NCBI GenBank assembly: GCA_025345505.1
Contig: JANVCC010000012.1
Location: 11,098,138-11,162,137, forward strand
Length of the DNA: 64,000 nucleotides
Source of the DNA: Todiramphus chloris collaris
Lineage: Eukaryota; Chordata; Aves; Coraciiformes; Alcedinidae
Direction of reading: 5' to 3'
The notes beneath the pieces were generated by a model. It ran no database searches. It had not been told where the DNA came from and saw only the letters and a program-made list of their open reading frames with translations. Below are positions 41,778 through 53,584 of the stretch, piece after piece (within the stretch, counting starts at the first letter, position 1; each line of letters starts with the position of its first letter). Position numbers and translations under genes: made by a program.

Positions 41778-44467
41778 ATGGACAAGTGTAGCTCCATTGA
41801 CACCATACTGCATCTGCTGCAATACTTCTGCCTGCGGGGTAATTACATGCAACATGTGTTAATGGAAGGAGCTACTCTTCTCAGGTTTTTTCGTTTGGGG
41901 TTTTTTTGATTCACATATCTACACTACCTCCCTCACTACATGATACTGACAAAAACGTTTCCTTCTTGGTAGAGAGAACAGTTGTATTGTCATCTAAGAT
42001 ATTGCTGTCAACAGAGGTCTAAGAAAATTTCAGATCTTGAAACAATACAGGCAAATACTTAGGCAAAAATTGGTAGAGCAGGATGGGCTTGTGTTTATAA
42101 AACAAACTGGTAGGCAAATTCTATAGGAGGTCTGACGCTGTAACCTCCTTTTATCTCAGAGGCTGTATTTAAAACAGATAACTGATTTCACTGGAATAAA
42201 TCATGTAAGATCTGTTCATATGAGGAAGGGTTCTTTTGGGAATGTGATGTTGGCAAACAATAATTACAGACCACAAAACACTGGTTTTAAGGAACACTGA
42301 AGACAAAAAAACACTATCAAAACTCCTGAGAAGGAGATTAAAATATGTGCCGAGTTTCTGAAGTATAAATGCCCTTTGCGAGTGAAAAGAGCATGTTAAG
42401 GACTACCATGTTAAGGTCTTCTCTTAGAGGTTCAGGGAGCGAACATTATGAAAATGAAAATCATGTTACCTCCTGTATTACATTTAGTAATTACCTTTAC
42501 TATTACCTTTAGTAATCTTGACCTAAACAGGTAAATTTATGAGCAATTAAGTTGTAATTGAATGTTACTGATGGGTGCCTACAGTAACTTTTCATGAACA
42601 GCTGCAATACTAATGCATGTATCAAAAGAAAATCTAGCCTGTTCTCCCACAGTTCTGCTGTCTCAGGGAGGTGAATGTAAACTAAAAACAGGGCTAACTA
42701 ACCTAGTAACAACAGTAACTTTTAAAAAGAATCTCTTTGCAAGCATTCCAAATTGCCTTATTCTCGGTTGTTTTCTCTAGGCTTTGTCTTCAATCAGGAT
42801 TAAGTGCAAGATGCAATTACAAATTGAAGATAGAAGAAAAAGCAGCTTCCACTGCCTTCTCAAGAAGCACAATGATCTATACATGTACAGTTTCACAGAT
42901 TATGAAACTAGAACAACTATTACATAATCTACTCTAATGTTTGCAAAGGGCCGAAGAATTCTGTGACAAGATTTCTGCGTGACAGCCATGACTTTTGACT
43001 GAACTGGAACACATTATTTAGAAAATAAAATCCATTCTAGCAGTAGGACAGGCCCCAAGTCAAGCAGAGCTCAAGTGAAAGAACTGCCGATGAAGCACCT
43101 CAAACTCCATGAACACTAGCTGGAAAAGAAATGTGACCCTTGGCAGCTTACCCACCTGAGCCCACTCCCCTGGCACAGCTAGAAGGACCACTGTGTACAA
43201 ATGACCCAGGTAGGACTCACTGAAAGAACAAACTGCTGCTAAGGCGGCACGCAGCCTGTGAGCCTAGATGTCCTCTTGTCTTGATGACTAGCCCTAGCCA
43301 AGCTGTCATATGTCCCTGCACTGAGGAGGGATATGTAGTACTTCAGGATAAAGTGGCTCCTTCAGCAGGGCCCTGGTTATCAACTGGCAGCTTGCAGACA
43401 CCTTTGTGAAACTAGGACTTTGCAATGGGACTGCAGAACCAAACTGGCTGTAGTGCATTTGTAATTCAAAGTTGAATGGCAGGTGCTTGCTGTCCCACAA
43501 TTCATGCTGAGGGTTGGCCAGAGTCAGAGGACCAAAAACGTGTAACCACTGCTCTAATGCCACTTTGTGTTCTATTGATCAATCCAGAAACTGGAGATAA
43601 TGTCAGCTCATGTTTGGGATTTCTAACATGCATTTCTTTCGACTTGTACATTACTGTACACACCAGATGTACGGCTAAAAGGACCCAACTTCAGCTTCAA
43701 CATAGGCAAGGGTTAATATACTGAATTCAGCTGAGTTATAGCTAAGCTACTGGGTGATTCTGGCCCAGTATTCAATCTCTGCTTGTGCTTCTACATAAAG
43801 ATACTTAACATCTATCAATTATTTCATGTCAGATGAAGGAAAGTATTTTGTATAAACTGTTACTCAAAACAGAGCTATGTTGAAGAAAAAAAACCACACC
43901 ATTTTTCCTCCCGCACAGGAGGCACGTACTCTCTGCAGTTCTCCAGCTGGCAGGCAGAAGCACCCTGGGAAAAACTATTTTCCCATAGGGCTTCTCTAGC
44001 AGATCCCTGATTCATCCCGTGTCTTTCACAAGAGCTTTTCACCTTATGCCATCTGTCTACGTGTGCGTAGGAAAGGAAAGCAGATTACGTGGAAACTGAG
44101 GTATAAGCACATATTGGGATAGAGAGTTCTAGGTGCTTTGAGTGTCTACGAACGATCGTGGATGTGTGGTTATACTCTCCACACACTTCTTGCCTGAGCA
44201 GTGAGTGTTTCACTCCTAATTGTGTATTTCTTCTCCTCCACACGCATGTGTGTGTTGTGTTTCTTTTTTACATTTTATACATATGCTATGTTGTAATGTT
44301 TATGCTTTTGAAGAGGGAGCAGGGGGAATCTATTTACAATGGTTTTCTACTCCTTTTTAAAGATATGAAACAAACCTTCACAGTAATGACAACAGCACAG
44401 TTTAAGAAATTGGAAATATTCTCCTAATAAAAGCTGCTTCTAAAATAGCATAAAATAACATTCTAAA

Positions 44468-44481
44468 ATGCATATATGCAT
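44468..44481. promoter_or_regulatory. Palindrome ATGCATATATGCAT, copy 2 (POU-like)
   Basis: Exact repeat of the 14-mer at 32435-32448, here extended to an 18-bp perfect palindrome (aaatgcatatatgcattt, 44466-44483). Flanks do not match the other copies, so it is not part of a larger repeat. Confidence 0.3.
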
Positions 44482-46732
44482 TTGCAAACAAGGACAGAAA
44501 TACGCAGAATATAATGTTTTCTCCCTGAGTTTACGTGTCATTTGTAAATCCTGCAATAATATCTGTAGTTCTATATATCTGACAAATATATATTGCAGCA
44601 TGTTTTTGCAGACACTATGGCATTTCAGAACGTTGCATATCCTTTGATGTAGTAGAGAGAAATCACAGAATATTTTTGATGTCTACAGGCAAATTTTTTT
44701 TTTTTTTTAAGTGCAGCAAAGATTGCTGCATGTCCCCAAGCACAAACCACATTTGGCATGTTTTTCTGGGATTGTGCTTTTATACAGTAGCCAACGTTTA
44801 TAAAAGTGAAAATTAATCCAGAGCAAAACCCAAACTTGTAAAGGACCAAAAAGATATTTGGTCAAATAAAGTCATTTTAGAATACTTAAATGTAAAGCTA
44901 TTTGCCTATGTATTTATGCTTAGTTTGACTTTGAAGTAAACAGATGGCAGACCCCCTAAATCATAACATCATGAGAGAGAGAAACAGATGCACGGGACAC
45001 TTTTTAACCACAATATACCCCCCTAAATTCATCATTAGCTTCTCTGATTAAAATTGCATATACCTTTCAGTGGTACAGGAAAGATAAATGTGGAGACATA
45101 TGGAAGCTCACGGAAATGAAATACCTGAAATAATTCTGGATGTTGCATCAGACCCTCTCAAAACACTGTCTGCAAATACGAAGGGAGTAAGTCATCCAGG
45201 AAAGGAAACACAGGAATGCAAGGCATGCACTTTTTTCTTGAAAGTATTTCAAATATTGTGCTTAACATTCCATTGCTTAACAGCAACAGCAAGGAAATTG
45301 TCTAAAGGAGCGTAGTGTCCCTTAAACCATTATACAGCTCCAGTGAGAGAAAGTACTGAAACACTCTACTCTTCAATAAAATAATAAAAAAAAAAAGTGT
45401 TTTCCAAATGTACTTGAAGAATTTGAAAAAAAAATTAATTTACATACTGTCATTTCTTCTAAGAAATCAACAAAATCGATAAAACGGCTAAAGCAGCTGA
45501 TACCTAAAATGACATGTGAGCTGTGATCTTCAACTGTACACGACTCTCATTCTCCAAAGAATTGTAGATTCAGTGGCCTCAAGATATTTGATACCTAATT
45601 CCTACTGAACTGGAAAAGTCTGTAGCCTCTGCATCTAAAGACAAGGCAGCAGAAGTAAATCTGGGCTTGGGAGCAGGCACTGAGATTGCCAGGGTGAACC
45701 TCAAATGGCCCTGATGCTTGCAGTGCCTTGTCAGAACATGTTTTATCTGCCATATGGATAGGTCCTAAGTCTCCAGCTAGCCTGTCCTTGCAATGGTGAT
45801 GCTAAGCAGAAAAAAAAATAGTTGGATAGTTCCACACAGGACCCTGATGCCATTTCCTGCACAGGGAAATGGGATCTGGCCACATCTTGAGCTGTCTGAG
45901 AACAGGCATCTGATGGTAGCACCAATGTCACCTAACCATGATCTTGGGAACAGCCTGGTATTCCTGGAATCACACTGCCAAGGACAGAGCAGACATAGCA
46001 AAAAGCACCTATCTGCTTCTATATGTCATCTTGAAGATAGATTCACTTTAAATTCACGAAAGCTGATACTTAATTCCTGCCTGGCCCTGTGCCCACCAAT
46101 GTCTCCACAAGCACAGGTCAAACCAACCGCCTACCTGTTCCCTCCCTCTCCTCCCCTGCAGTTCACCTTGGCTAATCCTGGTGGTTTTCTGCTTATCTTG
46201 GTTCCTAAGTTTCCTTAAGTTGTGACTGACTGTCCCTGTACATTGCAGAAGAACTCGTATTCCTGATGTGAGCTCAGTCTCACATTGGCCTCAAAGCACA
46301 ACGAGGTAGGTCCTGCAATGGAAACGTACATTTCATTGCCCTGCATTCCCTTAGCCAAACTAACCCTAAGGCCTTCAGACAGTTTTGAAAACAAGACATT
46401 GGTACCAAGGTCCCAACAGTACTTTCCCAGATGTTCCCACTGAGGCTTGTGTTGGATGACAGAGACATGAAATATGAGGAAAGAAGCTCTCTAGGTGTTC
46501 AAGGGAAAGATGAGACCAAGCAGTAGGTTTTGAAGTTTTTTTTTTCCAAGTAAGTTTCGATGTGTTTTGCTTTATCTGCAGCACTGTCCTTATAAATTGC
46601 CATTGTTTCCTTTTATGAAAGAGACCATCTGGAATTGTCTCCCTGAACAAAATGTGTTGAAAAGCCCATTTGTTTCTTTCAGGGTAAAGAGTGGTAACTC
46701 TCAAGGTGCACACCAATGCTTCAAGGAGCTGC

Positions 46733-46742
46733 CCATATATGG
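46733..46742. promoter_or_regulatory. CArG box CCATATATGG
   Basis: A perfect CC(A/T)6GG serum-response-factor consensus inside a 12-bp palindrome cccatatatggg in PCYT1B intron 1. One isolated consensus of this size can arise by chance, so a role is only possible. Confidence 0.25.
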
Positions 46743-46791
46743 GACCAAAGTCTTGTGGGACCAAAGTCAAACTCTTGATCCCAAGGGACAT

Positions 46792-46820
46792 AAAAAAAAA
46801 AAATATATATATATATATAA
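46792..46820 (+). repeat. A run followed by (TA)n
   Basis: Twelve A followed by about eight TA units in PCYT1B intron 1. A simple repeat, likely length-variable. Confidence 0.9.
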
Positions 46821-49050
46821 GCAAATAATTTAAAAAGGCTTTGTACTTACTCTTTGGTATTTCCTCCTATGGTATCTCTGCCATCCAGTTAAGAACTTGC
46901 CTCACTTATGGGCCTTTTTAGTACAGACACACACGGGCAAACTCTAACGCTGGGGCTCTCTGGCTGAGATCCACAGCCCAGCAGAGCTCTGTAGCTTGTT
47001 GACTGTTATCTGGGGGCAACTGCCATACCTTGAATGTGTGGCAAGATATGAACAGCAGCGATGTTTATCCCGCTTAAAACAATGAAGGCCCCCATGACCA
47101 AACCAAAGGTATCCTACAGTTTAGGTAGGAGAAGCAATGCTCACTTAAAAAAAATGGATGGGACTGTGGCAGATGAGGAAGTGGCCTAACCCAGCAGTCT
47201 GCTCCCGATGAGAAACAGATAAATGCAGAACTATACAAACCAGGACCGGAGAAATGCTATGTGTAGGGTTTTTTTTTCCCCTTGACTACAGAATTGCTAA
47301 AATCACCATTACAGATAAAGCCTGAAACTGTAATTGGTTTGTTTCTCTGTTGTGCATTAAAACTAGGGTACATGTGTCACTCTAGAGAGAGATTTTCCTG
47401 TCATTCAGACGCATGGAAGTTGGGAAGATAAAGAAGGCAAAGATTAAGCGAGAGATGGACTAAGGGAATTGACTGAAGCACACATGCTCATTAACACTCT
47501 AGTTGGTTAAGAAAACCCAAAGAATGTCTTGGGAAAAAAAGTAATGGCAATTTATATCATGACAGTACTAACATCAGGTCGCAATACACATTGAAACTTA
47601 CCTGAGAATTGCCTTCAATGTCCCCTGTTTTCCTGCTCTGTGAAGGATACAGGGGTTTTCCTTAGTCCTACTGTGACACCTCCTGCCAAGCTAGCAGACT
47701 CCATGGCCTAAAATCAGAGGATCTAGTGGCAGATATCCATTAAAAATATTCACAGTTTTAAGGCTTTAAATAAAAAATTTCCGCTTTAATGAAAAAGATG
47801 ACAACTGTTTCAGGAAAGAACTAATTCCCTTTTTCATCTTCTAAAACTTAAGATGATTCTGAAGTTACATTTATTTTCTTAATAAAAATTGCTTCCTAAA
47901 AATGGGACTATATTAAGAACTTGAAAGCCCTGATCATGAATTTCAGAGATGCATAACAACAAACGAACAGCATTAAAAAGTAATCTGTAAATATCATGGA
48001 CTTTACTTGCCAGCAGTTACATCATTCTGAGGTACCAAAGCTATCCTGGGATACCTTTATGAATAAAATGATACTAAAATGTTAACTGAGACACCCTCTT
48101 TCATTTATATTAATGAAGTGACTTGTTACTGGCCCACCACTCTACATGCTGCCTTCAAAGGAGTGGGATCAGAGAAAGTACTGAAGATCTTAAAAAAGAT
48201 CTGCTAAGAACTTGATATCTGTGTTATTAGATCATCTGTCATGGGGTGACTCACTTTAAATCTTCTGGACACCAGCTCTGAATTCTTCTCACTTCACGTG
48301 ACTACACCTGCTGGCATCACTTCTTATGCCCTAACAAATACAGTGTACTGCATGATACTTTATCAGGCAATTCTTTTTTTTTCCCCAAAGATAACACAGA
48401 TCTGCTGACTGACAAAATATCACTTTATAAGGACACACTTTACATAAATCTTTATTCAAAATGTCTCCATTGTCCATTATGGGTACTCGGGAAGATCTAA
48501 AACATCATAATGAATTTCTGTTTTATTCGTGTACTCTAGCTGTCACCTTAATTTCTACAGAAATTATACTGGAATGCATGATACTGTAAATACTGGCATC
48601 ATATTGTCACTTCTTCCTTTAAAATCTTTTAAAATGTCAGACTACATGGAGTAATATATTCAAATGGGTTGTTATATCTGAGCTTTTGACAGAGAAATGT
48701 TAGACAGCCTGTATGAACACACTGCAGCAGCAACACGTGAGCTAACTTTCTCTATTAAAACAGCTCCAAAAGCTTTCCATGAAACAAATTAACAGTCTTC
48801 TTTAAAGCTAATTCTAATTATAACACTAGCAAGTAGAAAACATCAATTTAGGTCAGCTCCAACGACTGTTGCTATTTCTTGTCATATCAGAACAATGTCT
48901 CAACTGTAGTCTTGAATTTAATTACTGAAGTTTCATGTTTAAGTGTATTTTAATTAGGACTGTGACTGAATTCTGGTGTTAAATGATCTAATTTCCAGTG
49001 CTAAACTGTTGCATCCATCAGGCACTTTCACAGCCTCCACACTTCTGCCT

Positions 49051-49064
49051 GTGCATATATGCAT
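49051..49064. promoter_or_regulatory. Palindrome GTGCATATATGCAT, copy 3 (POU-like)
   Basis: Shares the 12-bp core TGCATATATGCA with the copies at 32435 and 44468; only the first base of the 14-mer differs. It lies in PCYT1B intron 1, 1.5 kb from the first exon. Confidence 0.25.
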
Positions 49065-49329
49065 TATTATTTTTCTACCACCTTGCCAATGGTGCATACC
49101 ATGTTGAGGAAAGGAGTGATCATTCCTGACGAGCATAATAAAACGTTTAAATATGAAGTAAGGAACAATTTTAATTCTTTTAAATTAACACGTGAAAAAA
49201 AGGCCAGCTGTCAATACCTTAACTCTTGGAGAACAGCAGCCTTGTAAAGCTGCCTGCACGATCTGAGGGAGCCCTCCCTCAGCTTTGACCAAAGGAGTTT
49301 GTTTTCACTATGACTCTCCCAGCTCTCCT

Positions 49330-49653
49330 GAATCATAGAATTGTCAGGGTTGGAAGGGACCTTAAAGATCATCCAGTTCCAACCCCCCTGCCATGGGCAG
49401 GGACACCTCCCCCTAGAGCAGGTTGCTGAGAGCCCCATCCAGCCTGGGCTTAAAAACTTGCAAGGATGGGGCTTCCACCACCTCTCTGGGCAACCTGTTC
49501 CAGTGTCTCACCACCCTCATGGGGAAGAAATTCTTCCTAATGTCTAACCTGAATCGACCTATCTCTAGTTTTAGTCCATTCCCTCTAGTCCTGTCACCAC
49601 CCGACAGCCCAAAAAGTGCATCTCCAGCTTTCTTGTAGGCCCCCTTCAGATAC
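49330..49653 (-). mobile_element. CR1 LINE 3' fragment, young
   Basis: A 324-bp, 5'-truncated CR1 that aligns without gaps to 21027-21350. By eye I count about 12 differences, so roughly 96% identity: the two belong to the same recent subfamily. The 3' end reads CTATGATTC on the minus strand. The 5' break at 49653 passes straight into GC-rich sequence of the PCYT1B CpG island. Confidence 0.95.
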
Positions 49654-50538
49654 CCGTCCCGCGTCCGCTCCCCGCCCTCCCGACCGCAGCTCTCCAGCAC
49701 GCTCTTCCTTACACATCCCCAGCGGAATAGGAAACTCCTCACTGGGCTCTGAAGTTGAGAGAAGCGGCGTTACTATTCCTGGGTGCAGTGACCCCGGCCG
49801 AGAGGCGTGCCCGCAGGGCTCGGCAGGAGCCGGCAGGGTCACTGAAGAGGAGGCGGCCGCCGGCCCCGGCAGGACGGGCCGCTGAGCCGGGGCCACGGCT
49901 CGGGGAGAGAGGCGCCCGGCACCGGGCACCGCTCCCCTCAGCCGCCTGCTCTGGGTGCGCGCTGCTCCCCTGCACGCCTTATTAAAGACACCCCGCTTTT
50001 TTTTCTTTTTTTTTTAACTGGTAATACGGCTTTCCCGAGTCAGACGCTCCCCATTACCTGAGCTGAAATCGTGGCTTTGTACTCCGGGCTGCTTCCCGCG
50101 AGCCTTTCACAACTGCGGCAGACCTTGATTTCCCACAGGCTCCCTCACTCGCCAACCGGATTAGGGGGATTTTTTTCTTTCTTTTAAAGCAGGCACCAGA
50201 AATTCTGCCTAGCCGCCTCTGTACCCCCCGGAGTCCCCACACGACAAAGCACAGCAAGGGCAGCGCGGACGGGACCCGCGCCCCAAGGTGCGGGAACAGC
50301 CCCCCGCCGCCGCCGCCACCACAGCCTCGGCTCTCCCCGTCCCCGCGGCGGCGCGGCGCTGCACAAAAGGACCCGCCGTAACACGGCGCTGGCCTCTCCC
50401 TCCCTCCCTCCCTCGCCTCGCCCCCCACCGCCGCCGCCGCGCCCCCTCCCCCGCACTCGCCCCGCAGCGCCCGCGGAGGCTCGGGCGGGAGGGCCGAGGT
50501 GGGGCCGAGCCGCCGCCCGCGGCCGGGCCCGGACTCAC

Positions 50539-50655
50539 CAGGCGAGGCTGGGGGCAGGTGTGCTCGAGCTCCTCCATGGCCTCCGAGCGCCGCGCCTCAG
50601 AGGGGGATTTCGGGATACCTGTTTCTGACTCAGCATCGGGCACGAGCACTGGCAT
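50539..50655 (-). CDS. PCYT1B: PCYT1B coding exon 1: start and N-terminus
   Basis: Residues 1-39 (117 nt) from ATG 50655-50653. The peptide begins [16 protein letters not shown] and ends [13 protein letters not shown], the CCT-beta N-terminus, followed by donor GTGAGT in phase 0. I chose this ATG because its context (G at -3) is good and its peptide lines up with the mammalian start. The frame is open a little further upstream, but only through a TTG codon at 50667 and alanine/proline codons. Between GIPK and MEE the sequence [10 protein letters not shown] differs from the mammalian one as I remember it, so this linker is fast-evolving. Confidence 0.95.
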
Positions 50656-50845
50656 CGCCGGCGGCAACCCCGCCGCCGCCGCCGCCGCCCGGGCCCGCCC
50701 GGCGCGGGGGCTCTGCCGTCACAAGCGTGCCCGCCCCGCGGGGGGTCTCCCCGGGAGCCGCCCGGGGGCACGGCCACTGTGCGTCGCCATGGCAACCGAC
50801 CGGCCGCCGCGCCACCGCCCCCTCCGCGCGGGGGACGCCGCGCTC

Positions 50846-50853
50846 ATTTGCAT
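50846..50853 (-). promoter_or_regulatory. Octamer ATGCAAAT in the PCYT1B promoter
   Basis: Exact POU octamer (ATTTGCAT on the plus strand) about 190 bases upstream of the PCYT1B start codon within the CpG island, where an AT-rich 8-mer stands out. Next to it on the minus strand are an ETS core (CCAGGAAGC) and a duplicated CAACC. It is a candidate tissue-specific control site. Confidence 0.4.
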
Positions 50854-51506
50854 GCAGCTTCCTGGTTGGTTGCTGTCTTGCCGCGCCACCGCCGCGCCCC
50901 GGCGGCTCTCCGGACGGCCCCGGATCGGCCCCGGCCCCCGGGGCGGTGGGAGGCCGGCCTGAGGCCCCGCGGCCCTCCGCCGCCGGGCAGCCCCCTCGAG
51001 GCGCCCGGTAAAGCTCCCCCCCCCACCCCAGAACCGGGTCCTCGCTGCACCGCACCGGGGCCGGGTGAGCCCCCTGAGCTCGGGCTTAGTGCGGCGAGTC
51101 TAGGTGTGCCGGAGCCGGGTGGGCATTTTGGGAGGCTAAACCGCACCCAGAGCCGCACTGGCGTATCCCTCGCTAACGCGCGCACAACTGCGCGGCAAGG
51201 CCAGGCGCCGCTTCAGCGTACACCTCCCGCGGGCCCGCCTCGGTAACTCCCTCACGGTGACCTGCCGTGAGGTTTGACTCTTTCAAATGCAACCGCGGGA
51301 GTGAGGAGAGGCGGGGGCGGAGGCGCCGGGGCGGGCGCGGTGCTGAACGGACAGCTCCGCCGGCGAGCAGCGGCTGCCGCGGGGCTCCCCGCGCCGCCTG
51401 GCGCTCGGCAACGGCACCGGGGGTGGGCTGGGAGCGGCCGCCCGCTTCCCCTTCCTGAGGAGGTCAAACATGCTGGGAGCGCCTCTTGGGAGCAGCGCTG
51501 AAGTAT

Positions 51507-52240
51507 CAGAGAATCATTGAATAGTTTGGGTTGGAGGGGACCTTTGAGGATCGTGTAGTTCCAACCTCCCTGCTCAACAAGACCAGGTTGCATAAAGCCC
51601 CCTCCCACCTCGCCTTGAACACCTCCAGGGATGGGGCAGCCACAATCTCTCTGGACTACCTGTTTCAGTGCCTCAACACCCCTCCAGTAAAGCACTTCTC
51701 CCCTATATCTAATATAAATCTACCTTCTTTCAGTTGAAAGCCATTACCCCTTGTCCTATCACTACATGCCCTTGTAAAACGTCTGTTCCCAGCTCTCCTG
51801 TAGACCTCCCTTCAAGTAACCCTATGTACTTGAAGGCTGCTATAAGGTCTCCCTAGAGCCTTCCTTTCCCAGGTTGAACAACTCCAGTTCCCTCAGACAC
51901 TCCTTTTGAGACCTGTTCTCTAGATCCTTCTTTGGATATGCTCCAGCATCTCAATGTCCTTCTTGTAGTGAGCGGCTCAAAACAGAACGCAGTATTTGAG
52001 ATGTGACCTCACTAGTGCCAAGTACAGGGGGATGATCCTGCTGGCTGCACTGTTTCTAATACAACAGAGGATGCTGTTTGCTTTCTTGTCTACTTGGGCA
52101 CACTGCTGGCTCAACATCCCCCAGTCCCTTTCTGCTTAGTGGCTTTCCAGATACTCCTCTCCAAGCCTGTAGTGTTGCCTGCAGTTGTTGTGACCCAAGT
52201 TCAGGTCCCAGCACTTGGCCTTGTTGAACCTCATACAACT
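51507..52240 (-). mobile_element. CR1 LINE fragment, older
   Basis: About 730 bp of CR1 3' sequence with its tail at 51507 (a degraded catagaatcat motif). The usual landmarks are present: ggttggaggggacctttga, ccctgctcaacaa, ctccagggatggggcagcca, acaatctctctgg and cacttggccttgttgaacct. It is considerably more diverged than the 21- and 49-kb copies. It sits just upstream of the PCYT1B CpG island. Confidence 0.9.
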
Positions 52241-53549
52241 GGCCTTTCCAGATATAAAGCCAACACTTTTAAGAATGAAGAGACTTCATTGGCTACTGTT
52301 AACCGTGATAGATTCATTAAAGTGGTACTTAGCTGTGGTGGGCACTGTGAGCACTGTTTTTAAACATCAGACTTCATTAAAGGGCAAAAACATTTAAACC
52401 CATCCAAAGCTGTGAGAAGTTACAAGAGAATTATGTCTCAGGGACACTCCCTATGACTTGAGAGCTTAATTTCAACTGTCTTATCTTTTGCACATCTTCA
52501 AAGGAGGCCCAGTGCAATACAAAAAAAAAACCCCATAAACATATATGAGCTATGGGAAAGGGTTATTTAAGTGAAAAAGAGGAGATGAGAAAGCAAGTAG
52601 AATGAAAAGATAATGTGAAAAGGAAGAATGAGACAGCAGTCAAGAAAAAAAAAAAAAAAAGCCAAAATGGGTAGCCAAATTAACTAAATCTCATGGCTCA
52701 ATCTTTTTCCCATAACTAAGTTTATTTATCAATTAATCTGTGAGGACTACTCACACATTATGAGAAGTATACTCAAGAGAAATGAAACCCTCTGCATGAT
52801 TACTGCAGCACTCTGCCCAAAATTTGTAGCTCATTTTCTTAGGAAAAATATTTGCAGGACTGTTATGCTGTTAGAAGAATATTTGGACAGCAGGGCTGAG
52901 CAGTGCTAGGACCAGAGCAGGCAGAGGTAGCAGGTAGCCCTTTTATAAACCCAGTCACATATGCCAGCTCTCAAGAGATGGTTGCCCATGTGCTGAAGGA
53001 GTAGCACTAGGCACAGATGTGTCCGTATCAGTGTCCAGCCCTCCCTAACCGGGCAGGTGTGAGGGAATAGTGACGAAAGGGAAATGGACCTTCTTGCAGC
53101 TGGACAATTGCCAATAAACTTGAAATGTAAATTCCCTTGCCTTTTCTTTATTTTGAGCATGAAAGGGTGAATTTCATCTTTGCTTTTATGCTGAGAGTTT
53201 GCTATTGACTCCAGCTGCATCTTTTATAGATGAATCAAAATGCAGCAGGAGTCGAAGAGCTAAGTCTTTCCACATACATGTAGCATTAAAGATCAACCTC
53301 TCTCTTGCAACAGTGTTGTCACCTACTGAAGTTGTGCCAGAATTTCAAAGTGGAAGTGGAATACTTTTCTTGCTGCTTATTTAATTCCTACCTCTTGGAA
53401 GTGCTTATAACCTGTTTTTACTTATGTTTGAACAGCACGATTAAGAAATGCTGTGTATCCCTTTAACAGAGTTGAAATCACAGCAAAGGTTGTGGGGTCT
53501 GTCATGTCTATCCAAATGGAATTTATCATAAGCCATCTTGGCTCTGATG

Positions 53550-53584
53550 ATCTTAGTCAACGTATCTGATATCTTGACTAAGAT
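53550..53584. repeat. Inverted repeat, 11-bp arms, 13-nt loop
   Basis: Arms atcttagtcaa (53550-53560) and ttgactaagat (53574-53584) are exact reverse complements around cgtatctgatatc. No terminal repeat or transposon body is attached. Confidence 0.85.

Larger units (their letters stand above)
37935..50538 (-). other. PCYT1B: PCYT1B intron 1
   Basis: A 12.6-kb intron with consensus donor GTGAGT and acceptor CTTCCAG. It holds a short plus-strand CR1 tail (40291-40354), POU-like palindromes (44468-44481, 49051-49064), a perfect CArG box (46733-46742), an A/(TA)n run (46792-46820), T runs (41762-41777, 44695-44709), and a young CR1 copy (49330-49653). Its first 0.8 kb belongs to the CpG island. 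Nothing coding was recognised. Confidence 0.9.
49760..51480. promoter_or_regulatory. PCYT1B: CpG island and promoter of PCYT1B
   Basis: A strongly GC- and CpG-rich segment surrounding PCYT1B coding exon 1, with a less GC-rich dip at about 49985-50210. It contains GGGCGG/CCGCCC-type runs, a triplet-like GCC tract next to the start codon, an octamer (50846-50853) and an ETS-like core cttcctgg near 50859. No TATA box is placed convincingly. CR1 copies lie at both edges (ending 49653, starting 51507). The transcription start is inferred to lie about 50-250 bases upstream of 50655 on the minus strand. Confidence 0.85.

Noticed and set aside
50653..50667. Start of PCYT1B four codons upstream of ATG 50655
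   Set aside because: The upstream codon is TTG, not ATG; the ATG at 50655 has a good context and matches the family start.
50288..51246. Long open frames on both strands around PCYT1B exon 1
   Set aside because: Same GC effect in the CpG island; only the PCYT1B exon part (50539-50655) has homology and a splice donor.
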